From a virus: DNA of 53,303 nt. Below the pieces are notes generated by a model, which made no database searches, had not been told where the DNA came from, and saw only the letters and a program-made list of their open reading frames with translations. A program made the position numbers and the translations under genes. This document shows, piece by piece, positions 22,871 to 30,327 of this stretch (the first letter of the stretch is position 1; each line of letters begins with the position of its first letter). The stretch is taken from IMG/VR virus record IMGVR_UViG_3300044613_003466, positions 1-53,303 of that record, one strand, 5' to 3'.

Positions 22871-23107
22871 GCGTTTAGCTTTGGCCTGGCGGTGCAGGAA
22901 TACGCGCTCAGCAACCGCCATTTTCCCCTCCGGCGTGAATCGCTCCCAGCATCGAGAACACAGCTTCCCATATTTGCCGGTATGGCGCCGGGGGCAGCTC
23001 TCGCACGGGATCCGCCGGCTACCTGGTGCCAGGCTCGCCTTGCGCTGGCGGTAGAGGCGCTGGCGTTGGGCTGCAGGGCTGGGGTCTGGGGTGTTGGGGT
23101 CAGGCAT
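22859..23107 (-). CDS. Zinc-finger small protein
   Basis: 82 residues with IPCESC and LCSRC pairs about 17 residues apart (CxxC...CxxC), indicating one zinc site, in a very basic protein (RQRLYRQRK). Possibly a nucleic-acid-binding regulator. It starts MPDPNTPDP, a beginning shared with its two upstream neighbours, because the overlaps use the same ATGCCTGACCC sequence. Its stop codon is inside the TGTGA palindrome. Confidence 0.65.
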   Translation of the reverse strand: MPDPNTPDPSPAAQRQRLYRQRKASLAPGSRRIPCESCPRRHTGKYGKLCSRCWERFTPEGKMAVAERVFLHRQAKAKRDNL

Positions 23108-23270
23108 TGGATCGCTTGATCAATATGTCCCGTACAGCAGCGCTGGCATTGGAAGCACGGCGATAGGCACTGCTCTGGCCTTTAGTCCTTCGGATGTGAT
23201 CTGCAGATTCGATGAGGGCAAAATGGGCAGCTCGCAGTGCGGTTTGCAGTTCAGTAGTGGGGTCAGGCAT
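23100..23270 (-). CDS. Small helical protein
   Basis: 56 residues from ATG 23270 (MPDPTTELQTALRAAHFAL). Helical, basic C-half. I prefer this start over an upstream Met because it overlaps the preceding stop by 8 bases exactly as the other MPDP starts do. No recognised family. Confidence 0.55.
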   Translation of the reverse strand: MPDPTTELQTALRAAHFALIESADHIRRTKGQSSAYRRASNASAAVRDILIKRSNA

Positions 23271-23511
23271 CGGGCAGGGGAGGTAATCGATAATCGCCAT
23301 CGAGCCGAGGCCCTAGACAAATGTCGCCAGGGCGATGGCGGAATCCATGGTCCAGATCGACCACAACGTTGGGGCTACGGAGATCCACTCCGTACAGCCG
23401 TGCCAGCTTGGGGCTGCTGATGAAATGCTCTTGTCCGTCGTTGGCGCTGGTCACATAGCCAGGGCGCAACACGTAGCGGGGGCAACTGATTGCGCCGTTG
23501 GGGTCAGGCAT
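23263..23511 (-). CDS. Conserved small phage protein (LARLYGV type)
   Basis: 82 residues from ATG 23511. The sequence pattern (YVLRPGYVTSANDG, HFISSPKLARLYGVDL, DICLGPRLDGDYRLP) belongs to a short family found in many phages as a gene of unknown function. Overlaps its neighbours on both sides. I recall no demonstrated activity. Confidence 0.7.
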   Translation of the reverse strand: MPDPNGAISCPRYVLRPGYVTSANDGQEHFISSPKLARLYGVDLRSPNVVVDLDHGFRHRPGDICLGPRLDGDYRLPPLPDA

Positions 23512-23956
23512 TGATGTCACGGGTTATGCCGCATGTGTAACGGCGTTGGAGCAGCTCTGCTACCACAGGTCGCAGCAGCTCTTGCAATTCCAGGTTGTAG
23601 GCGCTGGCAATGTCCGCCAGCCGGTCTCGCCGTCTCCGCTCTGCTCGGGCCATGGTGCCCCGATCCACCAGCCCCCAGGCGGCGGCGATGGTGGCAGTGA
23701 TCGGCGCCACCGCCGCAACCGGTTGACTGGGGAGCCGCCGCGCTGAGTCAGCAGCCAAAGCCTCGACCTGCTGCCGGCCCCAGGCCACGGCTGAGTAGGT
23801 GTTGACCGCTGCTGCGACCAGCGCCGCGCCGATCTGCTGGCGATGGCGCCAGATCCAGAGGCCCCCGGCTGCAATGGCCAGGGCTGCCAGTTGCAGCAGG
23901 AGTGGGGCGATGCGTGCCGCCGCTGCAGTGGGGTGAAGGGTTCGAGATTTGGTCAT
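23504..23956 (-). CDS. Membrane protein with long charged helix
   Basis: 150 residues. A hydrophobic helix at about 14-35 (IAPLLLQLAALAIAAGGLWIW) is followed by amphipathic Ala-rich helices and a basic patch (RAERRRRDRLADIASAYNLE). The ATG at 23956 overlaps the preceding stop by ATGA, which decides the start over an upstream Met. Unknown function; a phage membrane-associated host-takeover protein is possible. Confidence 0.6.
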   Translation of the reverse strand: MTKSRTLHPTAAAARIAPLLLQLAALAIAAGGLWIWRHRQQIGAALVAAAVNTYSAVAWGRQQVEALAADSARRLPSQPVAAVAPITATIAAAWGLVDRGTMARAERRRRDRLADIASAYNLELQELLRPVVAELLQRRYTCGITRDINA

Positions 23957-24243
23957 GGGATTGGGGGCGCTGGGGGCGCTGGGGCGCTGGGCTGTTGGTT
24001 GGCTTGAAAGGATGTCAGGCATGGGGGAAGATTGGTAACAATGATCGGCTGTTGCGGCATTTTTCTGAAGCTTTCAATTAGTTGCTCTGTTAACCGTTTG
24101 CGGTCTTCAAGCAGCACATGAATTAGCTCGGCTTCTGTTATGCCAGCGTGCAACGCATTGCAAGCTATCACGTCATACAGCACCCAATTGCCAAGCGATT
24201 CTCTACTGACTGGGTAAGACGGCGGCTTGTGATTTTTGTTCAT
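23953..24243 (-). CDS. Hypothetical protein
   Basis: 96 residues (MNKNHKPPSYPVSRESLGNW). Central helices (YDVIACNALHAGITEAELIHVLLEDRKRL; shown in outline) and a Pro/Ala-rich tail. No recognised family. Coupled downstream to the membrane protein by ATGA. Confidence 0.6.
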   Translation of the reverse strand: MNKNHKPPSYPVSRESLGNWVLYDVIACNALHAGITEAELIHVLLEDRKRLTEQLIESFRKMPQQPIIVTNLPPCLTSFQANQQPSAPAPPAPPIP

Positions 24244-24256
24244 GGTGTGTCAACGC

Positions 24257-24289
24257 AAGGTGAATGTGTTGCCGGGAAGCCCCGGCGGG
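24257..24289 (-). repeat. Intergenic hairpin repeat, copy A of a near-identical pair
   Basis: 33 bases almost identical to 24608-24640 (2-3 mismatches). They contain GCCGGG-AAGC-CCCGGC, a strong stem, preceded by AAGGTGAATGTGTT. It lies between the stop of the 24299-24595 gene and the start of the 23953-24243 gene. The paired copies flank the 24299-24595 gene. Confidence 0.6.
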
Positions 24290-24298
24290 CTGAGGGAG

Positions 24299-24595
24299 TC
24301 AGGCCCCGATCCTGCGAGTAGCTTGATAGAACAAGCACACCAGCAAATAAGCTGGCCAGAGCACACCGGCGGAGGTGGCAATAAGGCGCAAAATGTCAGT
24401 TTTCTCTATCTGCAAGTTCCAACCATTGGAACTTGCAGATCCAGATAGATTCATTATTTTAAAGCGTTTAACCAGGTGGTTGGGCAACAGGGGGGGATGA
24501 GTGCTTTGCGTTTTTGACCAATAACCTGTTGCTACGCCAATGGCGGCGCCTGCGTAGGCGAGGGCGGCAAAAGTAAAGGTGGTTGTTGAATCCAT
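24299..24595 (-). CDS. Small two-helix membrane protein
   Basis: 98 residues with an N-terminal hydrophobic segment (TFAALAYAGAAIGVATGYW) and a C-terminal one (LIATSAGVLWPAYLLVCLFY) around a soluble middle. The middle coding part contains a perfect 15-bp stem (24408-24440). It is flanked by near-identical hairpin repeats, which could allow its loss or gain by recombination. Unknown function. Confidence 0.65.
   Translation of the reverse strand: MDSTTTFTFAALAYAGAAIGVATGYWSKTQSTHPPLLPNHLVKRFKIMNLSGSASSNGWNLQIEKTDILRLIATSAGVLWPAYLLVCLFYQATRRIGA
24408..24440. repeat. 15-bp perfect inverted repeat inside a coding region
   Basis: Arms ATCTGCAAGTTCCAA and TTGGAACTTGCAGAT with a 3-base loop. The outer sequence TCTATCTG can alternatively pair with CAGATAGA at 24442-24449. 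Such a strong stem within a gene (encoding the stretch NGWNLQIEK) is not explained by protein coding. It could be an RNA element, protein-binding site or recombination site. Confidence 0.7.
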
Positions 24596-24607
24596 GGCGG
24601 AAAAGTA

Positions 24608-24640
24608 AAGGTGAATGTGTTGCCGGCAAGCCCCGGCAGG
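24608..24640 (-). repeat. Intergenic hairpin repeat, copy B
   Basis: Partner of 24257-24289: AAGGTGAATGTGTT followed by a GCCGG...CCGGC stem. Located between the stop of the 24644-25066 gene and the start of the 24299-24595 gene. Confidence 0.6.
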
Positions 24641-24643
24641 GGG

Positions 24644-25066
24644 TTAGGGTTCGCTGTGGTCATAGGCGTCAGGGTCTGCATTGGGATGAAAGCCATAAGG
24701 CCCGTAGTTGTTCCACCCGCTCATTTTTTGCATCCACCATTGGAATGCAGTTCTCCTGGTCGGATCGGCGTTTGGGGCGTAAATAATCCGTATACCCTCT
24801 TCTTCATTTTCGTTGGCTTTGAAGCGCTCTGTAGCGCAAAAGCCTGCGTAAGTTTGCCATCCGTCATAAGGGATGCCAGCGTTTTCGCAAACAGCCAGCT
24901 GCCATTGCAGTTCCAATTGCGCCATTGCATCCCGGTAACAGTAATCATCCATAGCCGCAAACCGAGCAAACTCGGCGTGGGCGGCTTCAGAAGATCCGAA
25001 GCGTTCGGCAAGCCAATCTTCAAAAACATGAATATTTCGAAGGCTGACGACTGAGGTTGTTGTCAT
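24644..25066 (-). CDS. Hypothetical protein
   Basis: 140 residues (MTTTSVVSLRNIHVFEDWLAE). Aromatic-rich and acidic with a soluble globular appearance (CENAGIPYDGWQTYAGF, QWWMQKMSGWNNYGPYGFH). No recognised domain. First clear long gene of the downstream part of the cluster. A 132-base gap separates it from the 25199-25372 gene; I see nothing specific in that gap. Confidence 0.65.
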   Translation of the reverse strand: MTTTSVVSLRNIHVFEDWLAERFGSSEAAHAEFARFAAMDDYCYRDAMAQLELQWQLAVCENAGIPYDGWQTYAGFCATERFKANENEEEGIRIIYAPNADPTRRTAFQWWMQKMSGWNNYGPYGFHPNADPDAYDHSEP

Positions 25067-25198
25067 GGCTGGCGGTTGGGTGGCGGAGGTGGTTGGTTGC
25101 CCCCGGACTACTGGGGGCGGTTCGGCTCGGTTTAACGCCTATAGCCGGCTGGCGATCTGGATTTCGGAAGCGCTGGGGAGGCCCGGCGCTGGTGGCGA

Positions 25199-25372
25199 TC
25201 AGACGATGTCGGCGGCCTCCATGGTCCCGGCCATGGTGCGCAGGATGGCGTGCGCTTTGCAGAGTTCGACCTGGACATCGGCTGGCAGCTCCAGCCAAAA
25301 GTCCGTGCATTGGAGTCCTTCCAGTTCGTTGGCTGCGTTGGTGGCGTGTGCGTGAGGCAGTTCGTAGTCCAT
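25199..25372 (-). CDS. Small acidic protein behind repeated leader
   Basis: 57 residues from ATG 25372 (MDYELPHAHATNAANELEGL). Helical and acidic. The frame continues upstream to 25468, over the regulatory repeat 25419-25476, so I take the shorter start, which lies at a similar distance from the repeat as the 22764 start does from its copy. First gene of the minus-strand cluster. Confidence 0.5.
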   Translation of the reverse strand: MDYELPHAHATNAANELEGLQCTDFWLELPADVQVELCKAHAILRTMAGTMEAADIV

Positions 25373-25418
25373 GGTGCGGGTGGCGATTGGATCCGGGGAT
25401 TTCCGCCCCGGTGAACTG

Positions 25419-25476
25419 AATGTAACGACCAGATAACGCCATAGGGCCCCAGGGGTGTGACGGTTCACAGATTGTC
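25419..25476 (-). promoter_or_regulatory. Conserved 58-base leader with TGTGA-N4-TCACA palindrome, copy 2
   Basis: Partner of 22813-22870. The palindrome TGTGACGGTTCACA is at 25456-25469, and the GCGTTATCT and CGTTACATT blocks are conserved. It lies in the divergent region between this minus-strand cluster and the early plus-strand operon beginning at 25572, so one regulator may control both sides. Confidence 0.55.
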
Positions 25477-25493
25477 ATGGGTTGGGGTTGTTT

Positions 25494-25523
25494 CGTGGCA
25501 AACCGTGGCAAACCGTGGCAAAC
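25494..25523 (+). promoter_or_regulatory. Three tandem 10-bp repeats CGTGGCAAAC
   Basis: Exact copies at 25494, 25504 and 25514 with a 10-base period (one helical turn) and a degenerate fourth at 25524. They stand about 50 bases upstream of the first gene of the plus-strand early operon. This arrangement suits cooperative binding of a regulator or polymerase-associated factor to one DNA face. Confidence 0.55.
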
Positions 25524-25571
25524 CATGGTAGGTTCTGGAGACGCGCCACCCCCGTGCGCTCCCCCATCCCC

Positions 25572-25820
25572 ATGATCACTGACCCCCGGCACCGCGAGCT
25601 ACTGCAACGGGCAATCGATGCCCAAACCTTGGTGGCTGACGAACTTCAGTCCGCTTTTAATGCCCGAATGGCCCTGCCAACTGGGGACCCTCAACGGCTT
25701 GAAACACGAGACCTGTTTCGCGATATCAAGGCGCTGGAGGCCTTGATCTCTCGCGCCCATGACCTGCTGACCGGCAAGGCCATCGCCGTCACAACGCTGC
25801 ATGGAGGTGCGCAGCCATGA
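25572..25820 (+). CDS. Small helical protein, first gene of recombination operon
   Basis: 82 residues from ATG 25572 (MITDPRHRELLQRAIDAQTL). Almost wholly helical (ETRDLFRDIKALEALISRAHDLL). I chose the ATG after the tandem repeats; the frame is open upstream only through the repeats. No recognised family. Overlaps the next gene by ATGA. Confidence 0.6.
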   Translation: MITDPRHRELLQRAIDAQTLVADELQSAFNARMALPTGDPQRLETRDLFRDIKALEALISRAHDLLTGKAIAVTTLHGGAQP

Positions 25821-25963
25821 CATTGCCATTTACCGGGGGAGTGTTCCTCGCCGGCGTGGTCTGCATCGCCTGGATCAGCGCAACCCTTCGAGCCCCCCAG
25901 GCTATGGCCCCGTTGCCCCAGCCTTTGCTGTTCGAGCAGCCTCAGCCAGTAAGGTATCCATGA
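25817..25963 (+). CDS. 48-residue membrane peptide
   Basis: Starts ATG 25817 within the preceding stop and ends at TGA 25963, overlapping the next ATG. N-terminal hydrophobic helix (GGVFLAGVVCIAWISATL) followed by a Pro/Gln-rich tail. Both ATGA junctions support translation. Unknown function. Confidence 0.6.
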   Translation: MTLPFTGGVFLAGVVCIAWISATLRAPQAMAPLPQPLLFEQPQPVRYP

Positions 25964-26301
25964 GCAAACAGACCCCAAAGCCCCGCCCCGGCCCTGGCAA
26001 GCGGGTTGCTGGCGCCATTTATGACGCCGCCGGTTATTCAGTCGTTGTGAACGCTTACCTGCCTGCAGACGCATACGAACAGGTAAAGCGGCTGCAAGAG
26101 CAGACCAGCGCCACTCAAGCGGCTGCCTTTCGCTTGCTGATTTTTCAGGGCGCCACGTCGCTTGGGTTTAAGGATTCGGTTTCTGCCGTAGAAGCCGTAG
26201 CCGCTGCCAATGGCGGGGCCAGCGAGGCCAGGGCCGTGCATCACCTGATCCGGCTCGGCGCCGGACTCAGCCCAATTCTTTCCAATCCTCCAACGCCATG
26301 A
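25960..26301 (+). CDS. Possible RHH-type small protein
   Basis: 113 residues (MSKQTPKPRPGPGKRVAG). A strand-helix-helix pattern in VVVNAYLPADAYEQVKRL and QEQTSATQAAAFRLLIFQGA looks like a ribbon-helix-helix domain with a basic N-terminal extension. A second helical part follows. A DNA-binding regulator of the operon is plausible. Coupled by ATGA on both sides. Confidence 0.5.
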   Translation: MSKQTPKPRPGPGKRVAGAIYDAAGYSVVVNAYLPADAYEQVKRLQEQTSATQAAAFRLLIFQGATSLGFKDSVSAVEAVAAANGGASEARAVHHLIRLGAGLSPILSNPPTP

Positions 26302-26657
26302 ATCAACCATCTGATTGTGTGTCAGTGGCTGAGTTCCTGGACGCCAAACGCATTGACGCGACGATTTGCCACCTGGGAGGCCTGCGTGCATCCTGGAAGG
26401 CCATGGCCAGGCCCCAGCGGATTGATGCACTGCGGGTTGCAGCTCTAAGCCTGGGGAACATTGCTGATCGGCAGCTCCCGTTTGATCAGCGCCGCACCCG
26501 ATGCCAAGTCGCTGGATCTGAAAACTGCATCTTGATGGGAGTACTCGCCCTGATTGCCTCCGCCCTGGCCTACACGGTAGGGGTTGAGCAAGGCCTCGCA
26601 CGGTGCACGCAGGGAAGGGCTGTGGGAAGTGCTGTGGCTCCGACGGTGGTGCGATGA
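26298..26657 (+). CDS. Hypothetical protein with C-terminal membrane helix
   Basis: 119 residues. The N-part is soluble and basic (WKAMARPQRIDALRVAALSL). A hydrophobic segment (ILMGVLALIASALAYTVG) at about residues 77-94 suggests a membrane anchor. Overlaps the exonuclease start by ATGA. No recognised family. Confidence 0.55.
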   Translation: MNQPSDCVSVAEFLDAKRIDATICHLGGLRASWKAMARPQRIDALRVAALSLGNIADRQLPFDQRRTRCQVAGSENCILMGVLALIASALAYTVGVEQGLARCTQGRAVGSAVAPTVVR

Positions 26658-27472
26658 AAATCGCCGACTACCACCGCCACCCAGCCTGGTCCCCAACGGC
26701 GCTCAAATGCGCCGCGACCGAAACCATGGCGGTATTCAATCACCGGTTTGGCCCTGGTGCCGCGCCGTTTGTTCCGTCCGATGACATGAATAAAGGCAGT
26801 TTGGTTGACTGCTTGCTAACGCCTCCATTTTGCATTGACGAGATGTTTGCTGTCTACGAAAATGTAGACAAGCGCACCAAAGAAGGGAAGGCTAACTGTG
26901 CCGAAGCCGCAGAAAAAGGGCTTACCGTTATCAGCTTAGCATGGCTTGCAAATGCCGAAGCAATTGTCAAAGTTCTCAAAGCTGATCCTGACATCGGCCC
27001 GGTCCTGGACAAACTAACCAAAGCGGCCTGCCAAGTTCCACACTTTTGGAACGATGAGGCCGGCCGCCCTTGTCGGATGCTGCCTGACATCATAACGATT
27101 GACGGCTGTCTTTATGATGTCAAAAAAAGCCGATCTGCCAAGCAAAAAAAATTCTATTGGCAGGCTATGGATCTTGGATATGACTTACAAATGTCACACC
27201 TTGATCTCGGCTTTAAGGATAAATACGGTCGCCCCCCCGAAGAGATTGGCGTCATTGCTTTCGAGTGGGAAACCCCGCATGATTGCACCTTGCTAATTCT
27301 TGATCAAGACGACATCGCCCTAGGTCTTGAAAAACGCGAGGGAGCCTTCCGCCGTATTGCTGAATGCCAGGCTTCTGGCATCTGGCCCAGCTATGGGCGG
27401 CAATCTTTCCGACCGGAACGCGCCAGCGTTGCGCCATTAACCATTGATCCCGATTCTATTGAGCTTTTCTGA
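26654..27472 (+). CDS. RecE/YqaJ-like PD-(D/E)XK exonuclease (DUF3799 type)
   Basis: 272 residues from ATG 26654. It has a nuclease core with Asp145 in MLPDIITID and Asp155-Val-Lys157 in LYDVKK (the D...DxK signature), an upstream helix with WSPTALKCA and an aromatic YWQAMDLGYDLQM block after it. It degrades double-stranded DNA ends for annealing by the next gene product, RecT (TGATG overlap). The pair forms the phage recombination system. Confidence 0.8.
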   Translation: MKIADYHRHPAWSPTALKCAATETMAVFNHRFGPGAAPFVPSDDMNKGSLVDCLLTPPFCIDEMFAVYENVDKRTKEGKANCAEAAEKGLTVISLAWLANAEAIVKVLKADPDIGPVLDKLTKAACQVPHFWNDEAGRPCRMLPDIITIDGCLYDVKKSRSAKQKKFYWQAMDLGYDLQMSHLDLGFKDKYGRPPEEIGVIAFEWETPHDCTLLILDQDDIALGLEKREGAFRRIAECQASGIWPSYGRQSFRPERASVAPLTIDPDSIELF

Positions 27473-28449
27473 TGACTTCCTCAGCACTTGCAACACGCGA
27501 CGACAGCGACGACCTTAGGGTATTTTCCCTGGATGGATTTGAAATGGCCCAAAGAATGGCCAAGTCTTTGGCGTCTTCTACTTTGGTGCCGAAAATATAC
27601 CAGGGACAGGACGGCCTGGCCAACTGCCTGATTGCATTAGAGCTTGCCAGCAGGCTAAAAGTTTCTCCAATGGTGGTCATGCAAAACATGGTTCCCATTT
27701 ATGGCCGACCATCATGGAGTAGCCAGTTCTTGATTGGCACGGTAAACGCTTGCGGCAGGTTCTCGCCGTTGCGTTATATCTTCGACAATGAAGATGAGCC
27801 TACTTCTTGCTATTGCGAGGCTAAAGATCTTGCTTCTGGCGAAGTCCTGAGAGGTGAAAAAATCACCATTGCCATGGCCAAGGCTCAGGGTTGGTGGAGC
27901 CGCAAAGACTCAAAAACAGGCGCAGAAACCAGCAAATGGCCCACTATGACCGGCCAGATGTTGCGGTTTCGCGCTGCATCGTGGTGGGTGCGGGTGTTCT
28001 GCCCTGAGATTTCCCTGGGCCTTGGCACACAGGAGGAAGCCATCGACGTAGAGGCGGTCGCCGTGGCTGAAGTGCCAGCGGCAGCTATTGCCCCTGCAGT
28101 CCCCGCCCCCCTGACGCACCGGGCCGAGGAAGTGGTTGAAGCCCTCACCCCTGAACCAGAGCCCCAGGCCCCAAATTCCGAAGCGCCGCACAGCTCCCCG
28201 AACTTAGGGCCCAGCTCCTTGACTTTGGAAGCCACCAGCACTTCAGAGCAGCCCGCCCCGGCCACCGAACCTGGCACGGCTCAGCGGCTGCCGGTGGGGC
28301 GAACCATCGTGGCTGCCGATCCCCAGTCAGCACCCGCGCCCACCACTGCAGCACCTGCAGCTGGCCGTCGGTCCGCCCCTGCCCCGGTCCGCAGGTCCGC
28401 CCCTGGTGCTGCGCCTGCTGCTGACGCCCCGATCCCTGGCCTGGATTGA
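27472..28449 (+). CDS. recT: RecT-family single-strand annealing protein
   Basis: 325 residues. Residues about 15-175 match RecT (IYQGQDGLANCLIALELASR, VMQNMVPIYGRPSWSS, AQGWWSRKDSKTGAETSKW, MLRFRAASWWVR). The C-terminal ~130 residues are low-complexity Pro/Ala/Glu sequence, likely flexible. Partner of the exonuclease immediately upstream and of SSB downstream. Catalyses annealing of complementary strands during phage recombination. Confidence 0.85.
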   Translation: MTSSALATRDDSDDLRVFSLDGFEMAQRMAKSLASSTLVPKIYQGQDGLANCLIALELASRLKVSPMVVMQNMVPIYGRPSWSSQFLIGTVNACGRFSPLRYIFDNEDEPTSCYCEAKDLASGEVLRGEKITIAMAKAQGWWSRKDSKTGAETSKWPTMTGQMLRFRAASWWVRVFCPEISLGLGTQEEAIDVEAVAVAEVPAAAIAPAVPAPLTHRAEEVVEALTPEPEPQAPNSEAPHSSPNLGPSSLTLEATSTSEQPAPATEPGTAQRLPVGRTIVAADPQSAPAPTTAAPAAGRRSAPAPVRRSAPGAAPAADAPIPGLD

Positions 28450-28488
28450 TCACTGTCCCATCCCGTCGAATCCCATCGAATCCCCCCT

Positions 28489-29175
28489 ATGAATCGGCTC
28501 ACTTTGCTGGCCTACATCACGTCGCCGCCGGCACTCTCTACCCCTCCCGCTGGTGGCCAACGCCAGGCATCCTTCACCGTTGAGATCACCCCCTATAAAC
28601 AAACAGACCCCCCGATGCCGCTGCAAGTGACGGCCTGGGGCGAGCGTGCGCCCGACGTGATGGCAAACCTCACGCAGGACTCCTGGGCGATCGTCGCCGG
28701 CCGGCTCAGGATCGAGCAGCGCAAGCCGCCGGAGTTTCAGCTAGAGGACTTCTATCGGGTCGCCATGCCCCTCGATCGCCCCGGCGTTAATTCCGTTGCC
28801 CTGGCAGGCAGGGCCGGCCGCGACCCTGAGGTCAGCTACTTTGAGTCGGGCGTCATGGTTGCCAAATTCACCCTGGCCGTAAACCGCCGCAGCCGGGACG
28901 ATAAGCCCGACTGGTTTCCGCTAGAGATCTGGGGCCAGCAAGCCCAGGTCGCTGCCGACTACGTGCGCAAGGGCTCATTGCTGGGCATCACCGGATCGTT
29001 CAAGCTCGACCGCTGGATCGACCGCACCACCGGAGAGGAGCGCAGCAAGCCGGTGATCACAGTTGACCGTCTGGAGCTGCTGGGCAGCAAACGCGACGCC
29101 GAAGGTGGAGCCGGGGCAGGTGGGTATTCGGCCCCTGGTTACGGCGGCCAATCAGACGAGGAGGTCCCTTTCTGA
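28489..29175 (+). CDS. ssb: Single-stranded DNA-binding protein with two OB-like parts
   Basis: 228 residues. The second OB domain (about 100-190) is typical SSB: VNSVALAGRAGRDPEVSYF, VAKFTLAVNRR, PDWFPLEIWGQQAQVA. The N-terminal ~95 residues have a comparable order and probably form a first OB fold. A Gly-rich linker ends in the acidic tip DEEVPF, the partner-binding tail of bacterial SSBs. Start ATG 28489 lies behind a C-rich leader with no Shine-Dalgarno. Confidence 0.85.
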   Translation: MNRLTLLAYITSPPALSTPPAGGQRQASFTVEITPYKQTDPPMPLQVTAWGERAPDVMANLTQDSWAIVAGRLRIEQRKPPEFQLEDFYRVAMPLDRPGVNSVALAGRAGRDPEVSYFESGVMVAKFTLAVNRRSRDDKPDWFPLEIWGQQAQVAADYVRKGSLLGITGSFKLDRWIDRTTGEERSKPVITVDRLELLGSKRDAEGGAGAGGYSAPGYGGQSDEEVPF

Positions 29176-29819
29176 TGGGACTCTTCACCTGGATCAACGG
29201 GCTTTTACAGCCCCAGAAAGGCACGATCAGGGTCAATGGCGGCTACCAGCCTTGCTCCCACGGGGGCACGCCGAACCCGCCCTCCAGCGATTTTGACGAC
29301 CATCTTGACCGCGAGATCACTCGCCGCCGGGGTTTCAACCCTCCCTGCGGAGGTGGTGAGATCACGAGGGCTCAGTGGGAAGCCATGCGCACGACTTTCA
29401 CTGAAGGCGCCGTGCAACGAGGCAACGGCAACGGCGGCCCTGTCACCCCCAAGCCGCCGATCAAACCCCAGCCCACTGGTGGGCGGCTGATTTATGTCGA
29501 CCGCGATCCTGGCCCGGCTGAGATGCCGAGCGACGAGCTGATGGAGCGATGGAAGCGGGCTGCGATTGCTAAGTACCTGAACGACGGCGAGCACATCTGG
29601 CGCACGGCCGCCCTGCTGGCCTTTGCCGAGGGCCGGCGCCAGGCTCAATCCCTCCAGCTCCCACCGCCTGGCACCGATCCGGTGGCGACGGATGAGAAGC
29701 TGATGGATGTGTGGCAGCAGGGGGCCCTCTCGTTTAACGACGCACGCCGCGCCATATACGACCGTGGCCGTGCAGACGAGCGCACCGCCATTCTTCGGGC
29801 GCTGGGGGTGAAGCCATGA
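29175..29819 (+). CDS. Hypothetical protein
   Basis: 214 residues starting within the SSB stop (TGATG). It has a Gly/Pro-rich N-half with scattered Cys/His (GYQPCSHGG, RGFNPPCGGGEITRAQW) and a helical C-half (ADERTAILRALGVKP). The ending resembles that of the next protein (ALLAALGVDP), so the C-terminal helix may be a repeated element. No recognised family. Confidence 0.55.
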   Translation: MGLFTWINGLLQPQKGTIRVNGGYQPCSHGGTPNPPSSDFDDHLDREITRRRGFNPPCGGGEITRAQWEAMRTTFTEGAVQRGNGNGGPVTPKPPIKPQPTGGRLIYVDRDPGPAEMPSDELMERWKRAAIAKYLNDGEHIWRTAALLAFAEGRRQAQSLQLPPPGTDPVATDEKLMDVWQQGALSFNDARRAIYDRGRADERTAILRALGVKP

Positions 29820-30130
29820 AAGCCGCTGAGTTTGCTTGTTGCGCCGATCAAGCCCGCGAGTTGGGGCTGACGGTAGGTGACACAATTCAAGGCCGCCAGG
29901 ATGTTGGCGAAGGCTGGAGCGAGGCCCGAATCACACTGCTTTGGTTGGGCACGACCCAAGCAGTGTGGATTGTCAGCGGTCGCACAAGCCGTAACCGTTC
30001 AAGATTCGAGCGCGGCTGGTCATCTCCCCATGAGTCCGCAAACTGGGATTTGCACTGCCGAGATTGGAAGCGGGTTGCTACTCCGCCGGAGCACGCCGTC
30101 TTACTAGCGGCGCTGGGGGTGGATCCGTGA
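29816..30130 (+). CDS. Hypothetical protein
   Basis: 104 residues (MKAAEFACCADQARELGLTV). Beta-rich centre (GDTIQGRQDVGEGWSEARIT, outline) and a Trp-rich second half, typical of small single-domain proteins such as those with an SH3-like barrel, but no family is recognised. ATGA overlap upstream and GTGA overlap downstream. Confidence 0.55.
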   Translation: MKAAEFACCADQARELGLTVGDTIQGRQDVGEGWSEARITLLWLGTTQAVWIVSGRTSRNRSRFERGWSSPHESANWDLHCRDWKRVATPPEHAVLLAALGVDP

Positions 30131-30327
30131 CCGGCTCCTTCTACCTCCCCCGACCACTCCGGCAGGGGGGCAATGTCTCCATCGTCATGCAGCACGACCC
30201 TGCTCACCTTCCGCATTGGCCAGGCATCGTGGCAACGCCAACCAAGGGACGCTTTGGTCGTCTGTGCTGGTTTAACTCGGAGCCATCGGAGCAGTCTTGG
30301 GGTCGCATTTGGTGGAGCAACCGATGA
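30127..30327 (+). CDS. Hypothetical small protein
   Basis: 66 residues from GTG 30127, chosen because it overlaps the previous TGA (GTGA). Basic and Trp/Phe-containing beta-like sequence (VSIVMQHDPAHLPHWPG, FGRLCWFNSEPSEQSW). It resembles the previous protein in style (short beta-barrel-like) but not clearly in sequence. Confidence 0.5.
   Translation: MTGSFYLPRPLRQGGNVSIVMQHDPAHLPHWPGIVATPTKGRFGRLCWFNSEPSEQSWGRIWWSNR

Noticed and set aside
25020-25592. Minus-strand 190-residue frame upstream of the small cluster
   Set aside because: Reads through the regulatory leader, the 10-base repeats and the start of the plus-strand operon; no start signal and no domain.
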